24,599 nucleotides of DNA from an uncultured Collinsella sp. (GCA_959027945.1 CAUFRO010000030.1:1-24599), one strand, 5' to 3'; shown: positions 7,479 through 15,240, numbered from the stretch's first letter. Numbers and translations: made by a program. Notes: generated by a model from the sequence alone, not told the origin.

Positions 7479-9305
7479 ATGGCAAAGGGATCAAAAAGGG
7501 AAGGTGGAGGCATCGGCGAGTTGCTCGCGTATGCCGGTGACCGCAAATTCCTAACGTATTTGGGCATGGCGCTCTCGGCGCTCTCGCAGCTGCTGAGCTT
7601 TGGCCCGTACGTGTGCATTTGGCTTGTCGCGCGCGATCTGATCGCCGTGGCGCCTAACTGGAGCGAAGCCTGCGACATCGCGATGTATGGCTGGTGGGCC
7701 GTGGGTTTTGCCCTGGCAAGCATCGTAGCTTATTTCGTGGGGCTCATGTGCACGCATCTGTCCGCGTTTCGCTGTGCGTCCAATATCCGCAAGACTACGA
7801 GCGAGCACCTGCTTAAGCTGCCGCTTGGCTACTTTGACACGCACGCCACCGGTGAGCTGCGTCGTGTTGTAGACGGATGTGCCGCCTCCACCGAGACTTT
7901 GCTCGCACACATGCTGCCCGATATCGCAGGCGCCGCCGCCATGGTCGTGGGCCTGCTCGTATTGCTTTTCGCCCTCGATTGGCGCTTGGGCGCGGCATGC
8001 CTCATCTCGGTGGCCATTTCGTTTGGCGCCATGGCCACCATGATGAGCGGCAAAGGCGCCGAGTTCATGAAGGCCTACATGGGAGCGCTGGTCAAGATGA
8101 ACAAGACCGGCACCGAATACGTACGCGGTATTCCCGTGGTCAAGGTGTTTCAGCAGACGGTCTACTCCTTTAAGGCTTTCCACGATGCGATCGCCGAATA
8201 CGCCGACATGGCACAAAACTATGCGGGCACGTTCTGCCGAGGTCCGCAGGTACTCAACCTTACCGCGCTCAATGGTCTTGTGGCATTCCTGTTGCCCGTG
8301 GCGTTGCTGTTGGCGCCGGGCGAGACGGACTTCGCACATTTTATGGCCAACTTCACGTTTTACGCGATATTTTCGGCCGTGGTACCGACGGCCCTGACCA
8401 AGCTCATGTTTGTGGGCGAGGCCTCTCAGATGAGTGCCGATTCGCTGGCTCGTATTCGAAGTATCATGGATTCCAAGCAGCTCTCCGTGCCCGCCCAACT
8501 CAAGCACCCTGCCGGCGGCGAAGTGCGATTTGAGGACGTAAGCTTTACGTACGAGGGTGCCGAAGCACCTGCCGTTAGCCATGTAAGTTTCAGTGTTCCC
8601 GCTGGTAGCACCCTCGCCCTAGTGGGTCCTTCGGGCGGCGGCAAGTCAACCTGCGCAAGCCTGATTCCTCGTTTTTGGGATGTCTCTTCGGGCCGAGTGC
8701 TTGTAGGCGGTGTGGACGTTTGCGATATGGATCCGCACGAGCTTATGGACCAGGTCGCTTTCGTGTTCCAGACTAACCAGCTGTTCCGGCAAACACTTGC
8801 TGATAATGTGCGCGCCTCCAAGCCTACGGCCACTGACGACGAAGTGCGTGCGGCCCTCTCCGCAGCTCAGTGCGACGACATTGTGGCCAAGCTCCCGCAG
8901 GGCATCAATACCATGCTCGGTGCCGGCGGAGCATATCTTTCGGGCGGCGAGGTCCAGCGCGTGGCGCTCGCCCGCGCGATCCTTAAAGACGCGCCTATCG
9001 TGGTGCTCGATGAGGCCACGGCGTTTGCCGACCCCGAGAACGAGGCGCTCATCCAGCGCGCCTTTAGCAAGCTGGCGGCGGGTCGCACGGTCATTATGAT
9101 TGCTCATCGACTCTCGACTGTAGTGGGCGCAGATCAAATCGTGGTGCTCAACCAGGGCAGGGTGCAGGAGTCGGGTACTCATGCCGAGTTGCTGTCCCAA
9201 GAGGGTTTGTATGCCAAGATGTGGGCCGAATACGAACAGGCCGCGAGCTGGAAAATCACTGCAGCGACCGCGGATGCCGCCGTCACGAAGGGAGGCGAGG
9301 CCTAA
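7479..9305 (+). CDS. ABC half-transporter (fused membrane and ATPase domains), siderophore/YbtP-like
   Basis: This 608-residue protein has an N-terminal six-helix exporter-type membrane domain (about 20-330) and a C-terminal nucleotide-binding domain. Visible motifs are Walker A GPSGGGKST (about 382-390), Q-loop VFQTNQLF, signature LSGGEVQRVALARA (about 487), Walker B IVVLDEAT, and the switch His in IAHRLSTV. The D-loop region reads AFADPENE where most exporters have SALD, a variant I associate with the YbtPQ/IrtAB-like siderophore transporters. The start has AAAGGA 7 bp upstream. The stop directly abuts the next ABC start codon, so the two half-transporters probably form a heterodimer. A drug or peptide exporter remains possible, and direction of transport cannot be read from the sequence. 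Confidence 0.9.
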   Translation: MAKGSKREGGGIGELLAYAGDRKFLTYLGMALSALSQLLSFGPYVCIWLVARDLIAVAPNWSEACDIAMYGWWAVGFALASIVAYFVGLMCTHLSAFRCASNIRKTTSEHLLKLPLGYFDTHATGELRRVVDGCAASTETLLAHMLPDIAGAAAMVVGLLVLLFALDWRLGAACLISVAISFGAMATMMSGKGAEFMKAYMGALVKMNKTGTEYVRGIPVVKVFQQTVYSFKAFHDAIAEYADMAQNYAGTFCRGPQVLNLTALNGLVAFLLPVALLLAPGETDFAHFMANFTFYAIFSAVVPTALTKLMFVGEASQMSADSLARIRSIMDSKQLSVPAQLKHPAGGEVRFEDVSFTYEGAEAPAVSHVSFSVPAGSTLALVGPSGGGKSTCASLIPRFWDVSSGRVLVGGVDVCDMDPHELMDQVAFVFQTNQLFRQTLADNVRASKPTATDDEVRAALSAAQCDDIVAKLPQGINTMLGAGGAYLSGGEVQRVALARAILKDAPIVVLDEATAFADPENEALIQRAFSKLAAGRTVIMIAHRLSTVVGADQIVVLNQGRVQESGTHAELLSQEGLYAKMWAEYEQAASWKITAATADAAVTKGGEA

Positions 9306-11063
9306 ATGTTCGCCTCATTCCAAAAGAAGTATTTCCTATCCGATAAAGGCGTCGCCGGCGTAAAGCGCGGCATTTTCTGGACCACGCTCACCAATCTTAT
9401 TACCATGGCCGGCATGGGCTTTTTATTCCTGGTCATGGCCGGTTTTGTCGAACATCTCGCCACTGGCGCTGACCTGCCGGATGCCCTGCCGATCGTGGGC
9501 GGCCTCCTGGTCTTTTTCGTGTTGCTCTTTGCCTCTAACTGGCAACAGTATTACTACACCTACTGCATCTTTTACGAGGAGTGCGGCAAGCAGCGTATGG
9601 AGATCGCCGAACGCTTGCGCAAACTGCCGCTGTCGTTTTTCGGTCGTCGTGATCTGGCCGATTTAACCGAGACCATCATGGGCGATGTCCAGACCATGGA
9701 ACATGCCTACAGCCACGTGTTGGGAGAGCTTTGGGGCGCCATTATCGCAAGCGCTATTGTGTTCGCAGCATCGCTGTTCTTTTGCTGGCAGTTGGCGATC
9801 ACGGCGTTCTGGAGCGTTCCCGTGGCCTTTGCCGTGCTGTATTTGACGCGCGGCCCCATGGTCCCGGTGTTCGACCGTGTTCGCGCCGAGAAGGTCAAAG
9901 TCACCGAGGCGATCCAGGAGACGCTCGATTGTGTGCGCGAGATCCGCGCTACCAACCAGGAGGCCTATTATCTTGAGGGACTCGGTGCCGTGATCGATGA
10001 CGAGGAGCGCGAGACCACTAAGGGAGAACTCGTTAACGGGCTTTTGGTCAACTCTGCCTTTGTCATTTTGCGTCTGGGGGTCGCTTCCACGCTGGTAACG
10101 GGTGCCGCGATGGTTGCCTCGGGGCGGGTCGACTTTTTGGTGATGTTTGCCTTCTTGCTTATGGTGAGCCGTATCTATGCGCCCTTTGACCAGGCGTTAA
10201 TGTTAATGTCCGAGCTGTTTGCCGCCGAGTCGTCTGCCAAGCGCATGCGTTCCATCATGGAAGAGCCTGTGGCGCGGGGCAGCGAGAAATTTGAGCCCGC
10301 GGGTCACGATGTGGTGTTCGATCACGTGGCATTTGGCTATGGTGCGGGCGAGGACGGCCGCGCCGGCGAGAAAGTTCTTACCGATGTGAGCTTTACCGCC
10401 AAGGAAGGCGAAGTTACGGCGCTGGTCGGTCCTTCGGGTTCCGGTAAGTCTACGGTGAGCCGCCTGGCCGCGCGCTTTTGGGATGCCACTGCGGGCAAGG
10501 TTACCGTGGGCGGTGTGGATGTTGCGGGCGTCGATCCCGAGGTACTCCTGCGCGACTACGCTATCGTGTTCCAAGACGTGCTGCTCTTTGACGACACGGT
10601 GATGGGAAACATCCGCCTCGGGCGTCGTGATGCCACCGATGAGGAAGTGCTTGCGGCCGCGCGTGCCGCCAACTGCGACGAGTTTGTGTGCCGCATGCCG
10701 CAGGGCTACGACACCATGATCGGCGAGAACGGCTCCAAGCTGTCCGGTGGCGAGCGCCAGCGCATCTCCATCGCCCGCGCGCTGCTCAAAGACGTACCCA
10801 TCGTGCTGTTGGACGAGGCGACGGCAAGCTTGGATGTGGAGAACGAGACCGTGGTACAGCAGGCACTCTCCCGTCTGCTTGCAGGTAAGACGGTTATCGT
10901 TATTGCCCACCGTATGCGTACGGTGGAAAATGCCGACAAAATCGTTGTGCTCAAGAATGGAGTGGTTGCCGAACAGGGCACCCCGGCGCAGCTCAAGGTG
11001 GCAGGCGGAGAATTTGCCCGTATGGTCGCATTGCAAAAGGAGTCGGCGGACTGGCAGCTGTAG
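9306..11063 (+). CDS. ABC half-transporter (fused membrane and ATPase domains), partner of the preceding gene
   Basis: This 585-residue fused half-transporter has hydrophobic helices over about residues 20-300, including the coupling-helix region (LRKLPLSFFGRRDLADLTE). The ATPase domain carries Walker A GPSGSGKST (near 375), Q-loop VFQDVLLF, signature LSGGERQRISIARA, Walker B IVLLDEATASLDVENE and the switch His in IAHRMRTV. Unlike its partner it has a canonical D-loop (SLD). The start codon follows the previous stop with no gap. Together the pair resembles heterodimeric YbtP/YbtQ-type or IrtA/IrtB-type systems. The divergent AraC gene supports regulated expression. Substrate is unknown. Confidence 0.9.
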   Translation: MFASFQKKYFLSDKGVAGVKRGIFWTTLTNLITMAGMGFLFLVMAGFVEHLATGADLPDALPIVGGLLVFFVLLFASNWQQYYYTYCIFYEECGKQRMEIAERLRKLPLSFFGRRDLADLTETIMGDVQTMEHAYSHVLGELWGAIIASAIVFAASLFFCWQLAITAFWSVPVAFAVLYLTRGPMVPVFDRVRAEKVKVTEAIQETLDCVREIRATNQEAYYLEGLGAVIDDEERETTKGELVNGLLVNSAFVILRLGVASTLVTGAAMVASGRVDFLVMFAFLLMVSRIYAPFDQALMLMSELFAAESSAKRMRSIMEEPVARGSEKFEPAGHDVVFDHVAFGYGAGEDGRAGEKVLTDVSFTAKEGEVTALVGPSGSGKSTVSRLAARFWDATAGKVTVGGVDVAGVDPEVLLRDYAIVFQDVLLFDDTVMGNIRLGRRDATDEEVLAAARAANCDEFVCRMPQGYDTMIGENGSKLSGGERQRISIARALLKDVPIVLLDEATASLDVENETVVQQALSRLLAGKTVIVIAHRMRTVENADKIVVLKNGVVAEQGTPAQLKVAGGEFARMVALQKESADWQL

Positions 11064-11064
11064 G

Positions 11065-11097
11065 AATATGACAAAGGGACAGTCCCTTTGTCATATT
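11065..11097. repeat. Perfect palindrome with GGGACAGTCCC centre
   Basis: Arms 11065-11079 (AATATGACAAAGGGA) and 11083-11097 are exact reverse complements with a 3-nt CAG loop. It starts 2 bp after the stop of the second ABC gene. No T-run follows on either strand, so it is more like a REP-type element or mRNA-stabilising hairpin than a terminator. It shares the GGGACAG core with 833-841. Confidence 0.75.
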
Positions 11098-11131
11098 GAC
11101 AATCGGTTACTCCGCATCGTTAATTTTCAAA

Positions 11132-11151
11132 AGGTTAGCCATGGTTGACCT
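11132..11151. promoter_or_regulatory. DtxR/IdeR-like operator candidate upstream of the metal ATPase locus
   Basis: The half-sites AGGTTAGCC (11132-11140) and GGTTGACCT (11143-11151) form an imperfect 20-bp palindrome with 16 symmetric positions. AGGTTAG resembles the left half of the IdeR/DtxR consensus, although the spacing is longer than in the 15-bp core. It lies 109 bp before the small gene and 373 bp before the P-type ATPase. A metal-responsive repressor of the DtxR/MntR family is a reasonable guess. A TTGACC within it (11145-11150) could be a -35 box, but I see no well-placed -10. Confidence 0.35.
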
Positions 11152-11190
11152 AGATAGTTAGATAAAATTGAGATATTTCAAAAGCGTGCT

Positions 11191-11243
11191 CGAGCAAACT
11201 TGTTTACTCGGGTGCTGAGGCACCATGCCGCGTCCAATGCGGC
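11191..11243 (+). promoter_or_regulatory. Structured 5' leader with three tandem hairpins
   Basis: Three stems lie end to end in the leader: 11191-11198 with 11203-11210 (8 bp, one mismatch); GGTGC 11211-11215 with GCACC 11220-11224; and GCCGC 11227-11231 with GCGGC 11239-11243. The last ends 16 bp before the ATG of the small gene. I could not match it to a riboswitch class; the conserved bases of the manganese yybP-ykoY class are not apparent. Confidence 0.3.
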
Positions 11244-11259
11244 AAAAGGGAGAGACATC

Positions 11260-11505
11260 ATGAAGAAGTCCACGTTCAACACCCTGCTTGTTGGTGGCGG
11301 TTTTCTGCTTGGTACGGCTGGCATCAAGCTGCTCACCAGCGCTCCGGTAAAGAACGCCTGCGTGCAGGGTATCGCGTGCGGCATGCGCATCAAGAACGGC
11401 TACCAGGACATGGTCGAGCAGGCCAAGGCTAATGTCGACGACATGGTTGCCGAGGCGGCCTACATCACCCAGAGCGAGGCCGCTGCTGACGAGGCAGCCG
11501 AGTAA
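11260..11505 (+). CDS. Small single-helix protein accompanying the metal ATPase (DUF6110-like)
   Basis: This 81-residue protein has a basic N terminus (MKKSTFN), one hydrophobic segment (about residues 8-28, LLVGGGFLLGTAGIKLL), and a long acidic helical tail. The pattern LLGTAGIKLLTS..VK.A.VQG.A.GMRIKNGYQDMVEQ matches small proteins, as far as I recall named DUF6110, that precede heavy-metal P-type ATPases in Firmicutes and Actinobacteria. Function is not established; an accessory subunit or metallochaperone-like helper is possible. I used the ATG at 11260, preceded by AAAGGGAGA, and not the in-frame ATG at 11200, which would put an unrelated low-complexity extension across the leader hairpins. 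The ATPase follows after 18 bp, so the two are probably co-transcribed. Confidence 0.75.
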   Translation: MKKSTFNTLLVGGGFLLGTAGIKLLTSAPVKNACVQGIACGMRIKNGYQDMVEQAKANVDDMVAEAAYITQSEAAADEAAE

Positions 11506-11523
11506 CGCTCCCAGGCACAAACT

Positions 11524-13599
11524 ATGAGATTCTCGATTATCAGCGAGATCCCCGGCAGGACCCGTCTTCAATTGGCGGGTCCTGTGCCAGAGAGCGATCT
11601 CGATGCACTTCTTAAGCTCAGCGGCGATATCGACGGCGTGCACAAGGTGCGCGTCTATGGCCGTATTGGCCAGTTAGCGCTCGAATATGACGAGCCGTGT
11701 CGCGATGCCGTGCTGGCCGCCGTCGGTGCGCTCGACGCCCAGGCCATTGCCGACGCAAAGACGGGTTATGTGATGCAGCTTGAGCCACGCAAGCACAAGC
11801 TCGTCATGGATCTTGCCACACTTATCGGCGCCCACTACGCGCGCCGCTGGTTCTTGCCGACGCCTCTGCGTGCGGTGTTTGTCGTGGCCGGTTACATGGC
11901 ATTTTTGCGCGCTGCCCTTCATGAGCTGGCGCAGCCGCGCCTAACCGTTCCTGTGCTTGACGCTTCGGCCATCGGCATTTCGTTCGTCAAACGTGATGTC
12001 GACACCGCGGGCCAGACGATGTTCCTGCTCAACGTGGGTGAGCTGCTCGAGGACTACACCCGCGCCATGAGCGAAAACGAACTCATCAACTCGCTGCTCG
12101 ATGTGCCCGACAAGGCGCAAAAGGTCGTCGGCGACACCGAGGTAAGCGTTGCCGCCACCGAGCTTGAACCCGGCGATTTGGTCGCCGTGCGCACCGGCAT
12201 GTCTATCTGTATCGACGGCGTGGTCGAGCAGGGGAGCGCTATGGTCAACCAGGCGACCCTGACCGGCGAACCGCTGGCCGTCGAGCGCAGCGTGGGCGAC
12301 GACGTGTTCGCCGGCACCGTTGTGGAAGATGGCAGCATCTTGGTGCGTGTGCGCGCCAACACGGCTCAGACCAAGCTCCGCTCGATCGTCTCGCTCGTGC
12401 AGACGGCCGACTCGCTCAAGTCCGAGGGTCAGTCGCACATGGAGGACCTCGCCAACAAGATCGTCCCATGGAACTTCCTGCTCGCGGGCCTGGTTGCGCT
12501 CACCACGCGCAGCCTCATCAAGACCTCAGCGGCGCTGATGGTCGACTACTCGTGCGCACTCAAACTCACGGGTTCCGTCGCCGTCATGACTGCCATGAGC
12601 GATGCTGCCAAGATGGGCGTCATGGTCAAGGGTGCGAAGTACTTTGAGTCGTTTGCCAAGGCCGACACCATTGTGTTTGATAAGACCGGCACGCTCACCG
12701 AGGCACAGCCGCGTCTTGCCTGCGTGCTCACCACCGATGGCTGGAGCGAGGATGAGGTCCTGCGCCTTTCCGCTTGCTTGGAGGAGCATTTCCCGCATCC
12801 GGTGGCGCGTGCCGTGGTCAACGCCGCCCGCGAGCGCGGGCTCGAGCACCGCGAGCGCCATGCTGCCGTCGAGTACATCGTGGCACACGGCATCGCTTCG
12901 TCCATCGAAGGACGTCGCGCGATTATCGGCTCGGCACACTTTGTGTTTGAGGATGAGGGCGCGCAGCTCGAGTCCGACATAAAGGAGCGCATCGAGTCCC
13001 AGATGCAGGGCCTGTCGCCGCTGTATCTGGCGGTCGACGGCACCGTTGTGGGCGTGCTCGGTATCGAGGACCCGCTTAAGCCCGGGGTCCGCGAGGCCAT
13101 CGCCGACTTGCACGCGTTGGGCGTTAAGCACGTGGTCATGCTCACGGGCGACTCGGAGCGCACGGCCGAGCGCATTGCTCGCGAGGCAGGTGTCGACGAG
13201 TTTAAGGCCGAGCTGCTGCCCGAGGACAAGTACGCGTATGTGGAGCGCATTAAGGGCGAGGGGCGCCACGTTGCCATGGTGGGCGACGGCGTCAACGACT
13301 CACCGGCGCTGGGTCTGGCCGATGTGGGTCTGGCCATGGGCGGTGGAAGCGACATCGCCAAGGAGGTCGCCGATATCATCCTGACCGATACAGATCTGGC
13401 CGCAATCGTGCGCCTGCGCCGCATGAGTCAGGGGCTTATCGACCGTCTGTCGAGTTCGTATTCCAAGGTGATGCTCACCAACTCGGCGCTGTTGGCATTG
13501 GGTATTACCGGCATGATCACTCCGCAGACGTCGTCACTGCTGCACAACGGCTCAACGATCGCCTACAGCCTGGGCAACGCAAAGGCGTACCTGCGTTAG
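11524..13599 (+). CDS. P1B-type heavy-metal-transporting ATPase, CtpC-like, without a CPx motif
   Basis: This is a 691-residue cation pump. Residues 1-75 look like an HMA-type ferredoxin fold (IPGRTRLQL) but lack the CxxC metal site. The actuator loop has TGE at 247-249, the phosphorylation site is Asp386 in DKTGTLT, and the P1B-type HP motif is in HFPHPVAR (425-426). The hinge is MLTGDSERTA and GDGVNDSPAL runs through 587-595. The membrane metal motif, normally CPC/CPx, reads SCA (343-345) in VDYSCALKLTG. Mn/Fe-type CtpC-like pumps are a group where this segment departs from CPx. Only about six hydrophobic segments are apparent. The small accessory gene upstream and the DtxR-like box support a role in metal homeostasis, perhaps manganese or iron efflux or metalation. 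Substrate is an inference. Confidence 0.9.
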   Translation: MRFSIISEIPGRTRLQLAGPVPESDLDALLKLSGDIDGVHKVRVYGRIGQLALEYDEPCRDAVLAAVGALDAQAIADAKTGYVMQLEPRKHKLVMDLATLIGAHYARRWFLPTPLRAVFVVAGYMAFLRAALHELAQPRLTVPVLDASAIGISFVKRDVDTAGQTMFLLNVGELLEDYTRAMSENELINSLLDVPDKAQKVVGDTEVSVAATELEPGDLVAVRTGMSICIDGVVEQGSAMVNQATLTGEPLAVERSVGDDVFAGTVVEDGSILVRVRANTAQTKLRSIVSLVQTADSLKSEGQSHMEDLANKIVPWNFLLAGLVALTTRSLIKTSAALMVDYSCALKLTGSVAVMTAMSDAAKMGVMVKGAKYFESFAKADTIVFDKTGTLTEAQPRLACVLTTDGWSEDEVLRLSACLEEHFPHPVARAVVNAARERGLEHRERHAAVEYIVAHGIASSIEGRRAIIGSAHFVFEDEGAQLESDIKERIESQMQGLSPLYLAVDGTVVGVLGIEDPLKPGVREAIADLHALGVKHVVMLTGDSERTAERIAREAGVDEFKAELLPEDKYAYVERIKGEGRHVAMVGDGVNDSPALGLADVGLAMGGGSDIAKEVADIILTDTDLAAIVRLRRMSQGLIDRLSSSYSKVMLTNSALLALGITGMITPQTSSLLHNGSTIAYSLGNAKAYLR

Positions 13600-13618
13600 C
13601 GTTTTCGATTGAGTATAT

Positions 13619-13671
13619 GGCCTGCATTCGGGCGGCACCGCAGCCGTCAGGGTGCAGGCCTTCTTTTGTTT
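13619..13671 (+). terminator. Terminator after the P-type ATPase
   Basis: GGCCTGCA (13619-13626) pairs with TGCAGGCC (13653-13660) around a 26-nt loop holding a smaller CGGC/GCCG stem. The stem runs straight into TTCTTTTGTTT. Confidence 0.75.
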
Positions 13672-13715
13672 GACGATATGTTAGCTCGGATATATGCTCG
13701 TGCTAGCAATGCTAG
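13670..13715 (+). promoter_or_regulatory. Promoter and operator-like repeat of the toxin-antitoxin pair
   Basis: TTGACG (13670-13675) and TATATG (13691-13696) are separated by 15 bp, slightly short for a sigma-70-type promoter. Downstream, CTAGCA (13703-13708) and TGCTAG (13710-13715) form an inverted repeat around one base, near the expected transcription start. RHH antitoxins commonly bind such sites to autoregulate. Confidence 0.4.
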
Positions 13716-13738
13716 TAAATGCTGAAGGTGAGGTTGAG

Positions 13739-14092
13739 ATGGCTACCGTTGGCAGCATGGCACAGGTGAATGTTCGCGTAGATCGCTCGGTTAAAGAGCG
13801 CGCCGAGGAAGCGCTGCGGCTTTCGGGCGTCTCGCTGCCCGAGCTCATCAAAAAGGTCGTGGCCAAGGTCGCGCAGGGTGGCGGGCAGTGCGAGGAAGTG
13901 CTTGCGGCCGTCGACGACCGGCAGCAGACCGTCGCGCCCGATACTCCGTTCGCCGCGTCGTGGGCAGCGGCAGACCGGCTTTATGCAGATTTGGGCATCG
14001 CTACGTCGCCCGTATCCGACGATCGCGGTTGGGACACAATCTATTCCGAAGCCATGGACGAGCGCTATCGCCAAAAGGGGATGATCCTGTGA
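13739..14092 (+). CDS. Ribbon-helix-helix (RelB/DinJ-like) antitoxin
   Basis: This 117-residue protein opens with a short beta strand and helix pair typical of RHH DNA-binding antitoxins: QVNVRVDRSVKERAEEALRLSGVSLPELIKKVV (in pieces from residue 8). The C-terminal half, rich in acidic and aromatic residues (WDTIYSEAMDERYR), would be the toxin-wrapping segment. I start it at 13739, where AAGGTGAGG lies upstream; the frame is open back to 13694 but that extension is not antitoxin-like. The toxin GTG overlaps the stop (GTGA), a normal arrangement for type II pairs. Unusually, the partner is a PIN protein and not a RelE-type toxin. Confidence 0.8.
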   Translation: MATVGSMAQVNVRVDRSVKERAEEALRLSGVSLPELIKKVVAKVAQGGGQCEEVLAAVDDRQQTVAPDTPFAASWAAADRLYADLGIATSPVSDDRGWDTIYSEAMDERYRQKGMIL

Positions 14093-14604
14093 GCGGGGCT
14101 CCCCTCAAAATAATGGTGGACGCCAACGTATGGGTTGATTCGTTTTGCGTCGACCATGCCGAGTCGCTTGCCGCGCGTGCGTTTATTGGGCAGGCGACGG
14201 AGACGGGGGCGTTGCTGTTCTTTCCGGTGCATATCGTCAAGGACGTGCTGTACGTTGTCCAACACGAGCTGAAGCGTAGCGTTCTTGCCAGCGGGGGAGT
14301 GCTCGACGAGGCGTCTGCCCGTGCAATTGGCGATGCGACGTTGGCGTTTGTCCGGAATATGACCGAAAACGCTATGGCCGTGGGCGCTGATGCATCCGAT
14401 CTGTGGCTAGCCGACAAATATCTGACGCTCCATCGCGATTACGAGGACAACTTGGTACTCGCCGCATGCAAACGCGCCCAGGTTGATTACTTGGTGACCA
14501 ACGATCGTAAGCTGCTCGAACATGCCGATCTTGCAGCAAAGACACCTCGTCAAATGATGCCGATTCTTGCTTTGGCCGAGCGTGGTGGGCGGGTGTCCCG
14601 ATAG
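14089..14604 (+). CDS. PIN-domain toxin (putative RNase)
   Basis: This 171-residue PIN/VapC-like protein would cleave RNA using Mg2+ held by acidic residues. Visible acidic positions are Asp11 in MVDANVWVDSF, Asp117/Glu119/Asp120 in RDYEDNLVLAACKRA and Asp139 in LVTNDRKLL, which match the family layout (N-terminal D, central ED, TND near the C terminus). I use the GTG at 14089, which overlaps the antitoxin stop as GTGA; an ATG at 14113 would remove the first strand. Together with the antitoxin it forms a two-gene module with no other partner, followed by a hairpin at 14617. Confidence 0.85.
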   Translation: MSGAPLKIMVDANVWVDSFCVDHAESLAARAFIGQATETGALLFFPVHIVKDVLYVVQHELKRSVLASGGVLDEASARAIGDATLAFVRNMTENAMAVGADASDLWLADKYLTLHRDYEDNLVLAACKRAQVDYLVTNDRKLLEHADLAAKTPRQMMPILALAERGGRVSR

Positions 14605-14616
14605 CGCCTGGCTGTC

Positions 14617-14663
14617 TGCGTGGCCTTCAGAACGTCGGCGCTCAGAAGGCCACGCATCCTTTA
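14617..14663. terminator. Hairpin between the convergent toxin and orphan genes
   Basis: TGCGTGGCCTTC (14617-14628) and GAAGGCCACGCA (14645-14656) are perfect 12-bp arms with a 16-nt loop. On the plus strand it is followed by TCCTTTAATT, a weak T-tract. It lies between the convergent PIN gene and the minus-strand gene and may serve both. Confidence 0.6.
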
Positions 14664-14664
14664 A

Positions 14665-15099
14665 TTACAAAAGCGCTGCCTTAATGGCGGGACTTTCTGC
14701 GAGCTGCTCGGCTGCCTTTTCGTCGGAACTGTCGAGTGCTGCCAGACTGCGGTAGACCCACTCGTTGACTTGGGTGTTCTTGACGCCTGCGGTCTGCATA
14801 AGGGCGCCTACCTCGCGGATTGCTGCGAGCAGATCGGCTTTGGGACCCGCGAGCTCGACCTTGACGCCGTGGTAGGCGGTCACGCCGCGGTTTTCGCTCA
14901 CGTGGTCGATAAAGCCCTCGACGGTCTCAAGCTGCTGGGCGAGAGCTGCATTATCGTCGGCGTCCAGCGCGACGAGTGCGTTCGATACCGTGAGGGCGGG
15001 ATGTCCGCAGGGGACAAAGCCTTCGATGACATCCATAGCTTCGGTAATGGTTGAGCCCAGGCCTGCGAGGGCATTGACGAGTTGCTGTTTGGTATCCAT
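14665..15099 (-). CDS. Uncharacterised 144-residue helical protein
   Basis: I do not recognise this protein. It begins MDTKQQLVNALAGLGSTI and is acidic, alanine/leucine-rich and probably mostly helical, with no signal peptide, membrane segment or metal motif. The only cysteine is in FVPCGHPAL (near residue 31). The ATG at 15099 is preceded by AAAGGA 7 bp upstream. A plausible minus-strand promoter (TTTTGC and TATATT, 16 bp apart) lies at 15163-15136. Codon use matches the neighbours. It sits alone between a toxin-antitoxin pair and ssrA, convergent with the former and divergent from the latter. It could be a chromosomal orphan or a small cargo gene of a decayed element next to ssrA. Confidence 0.7.
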   Translation of the reverse strand: MDTKQQLVNALAGLGSTITEAMDVIEGFVPCGHPALTVSNALVALDADDNAALAQQLETVEGFIDHVSENRGVTAYHGVKVELAGPKADLLAAIREVGALMQTAGVKNTQVNEWVYRSLAALDSSDEKAAEQLAESPAIKAALL

Positions 15100-15135
15100 G
15101 ACGGTCCTTTCGACGGGTCAATTTTGCTTGGCGAA

Positions 15136-15163
15136 AATATACGTGACGCAATCGGTAGCAAAA
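15136..15163 (-). promoter_or_regulatory. Candidate promoter for the minus-strand orphan gene
   Basis: Read on the minus strand, TTTTGC (15163-15158) and TATATT (15141-15136) are 16 bp apart. The -10 box lies about 37 bp upstream of the ATG. Confidence 0.4.
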
Positions 15164-15231
15164 GTGTGAAGTGCGGCGCACATTGGGGTCTTCACAGCTC
15201 GTGCATAGAACAGCTGTCTGCCTTTAGAACG

Positions 15232-15240
15232 TGGTAAGAT
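15232..15240 (+). promoter_or_regulatory. Candidate extended -10 promoter for ssrA
   Basis: TGGTAAGAT (15232-15240) fits an extended -10 element (TGn-TAAGAT). The expected -35 position is poor. Transcription from here would give a precursor with about 90 nt of 5' leader before the mature tmRNA, including a small TTGGGC/GCCCAA hairpin (15294-15311). Confidence 0.45.

Noticed and set aside
11200..11259. Upstream start for the small gene before the P-type ATPase
   Set aside because: The extension covers the leader hairpins, lacks a good SD and does not resemble the family N terminus.
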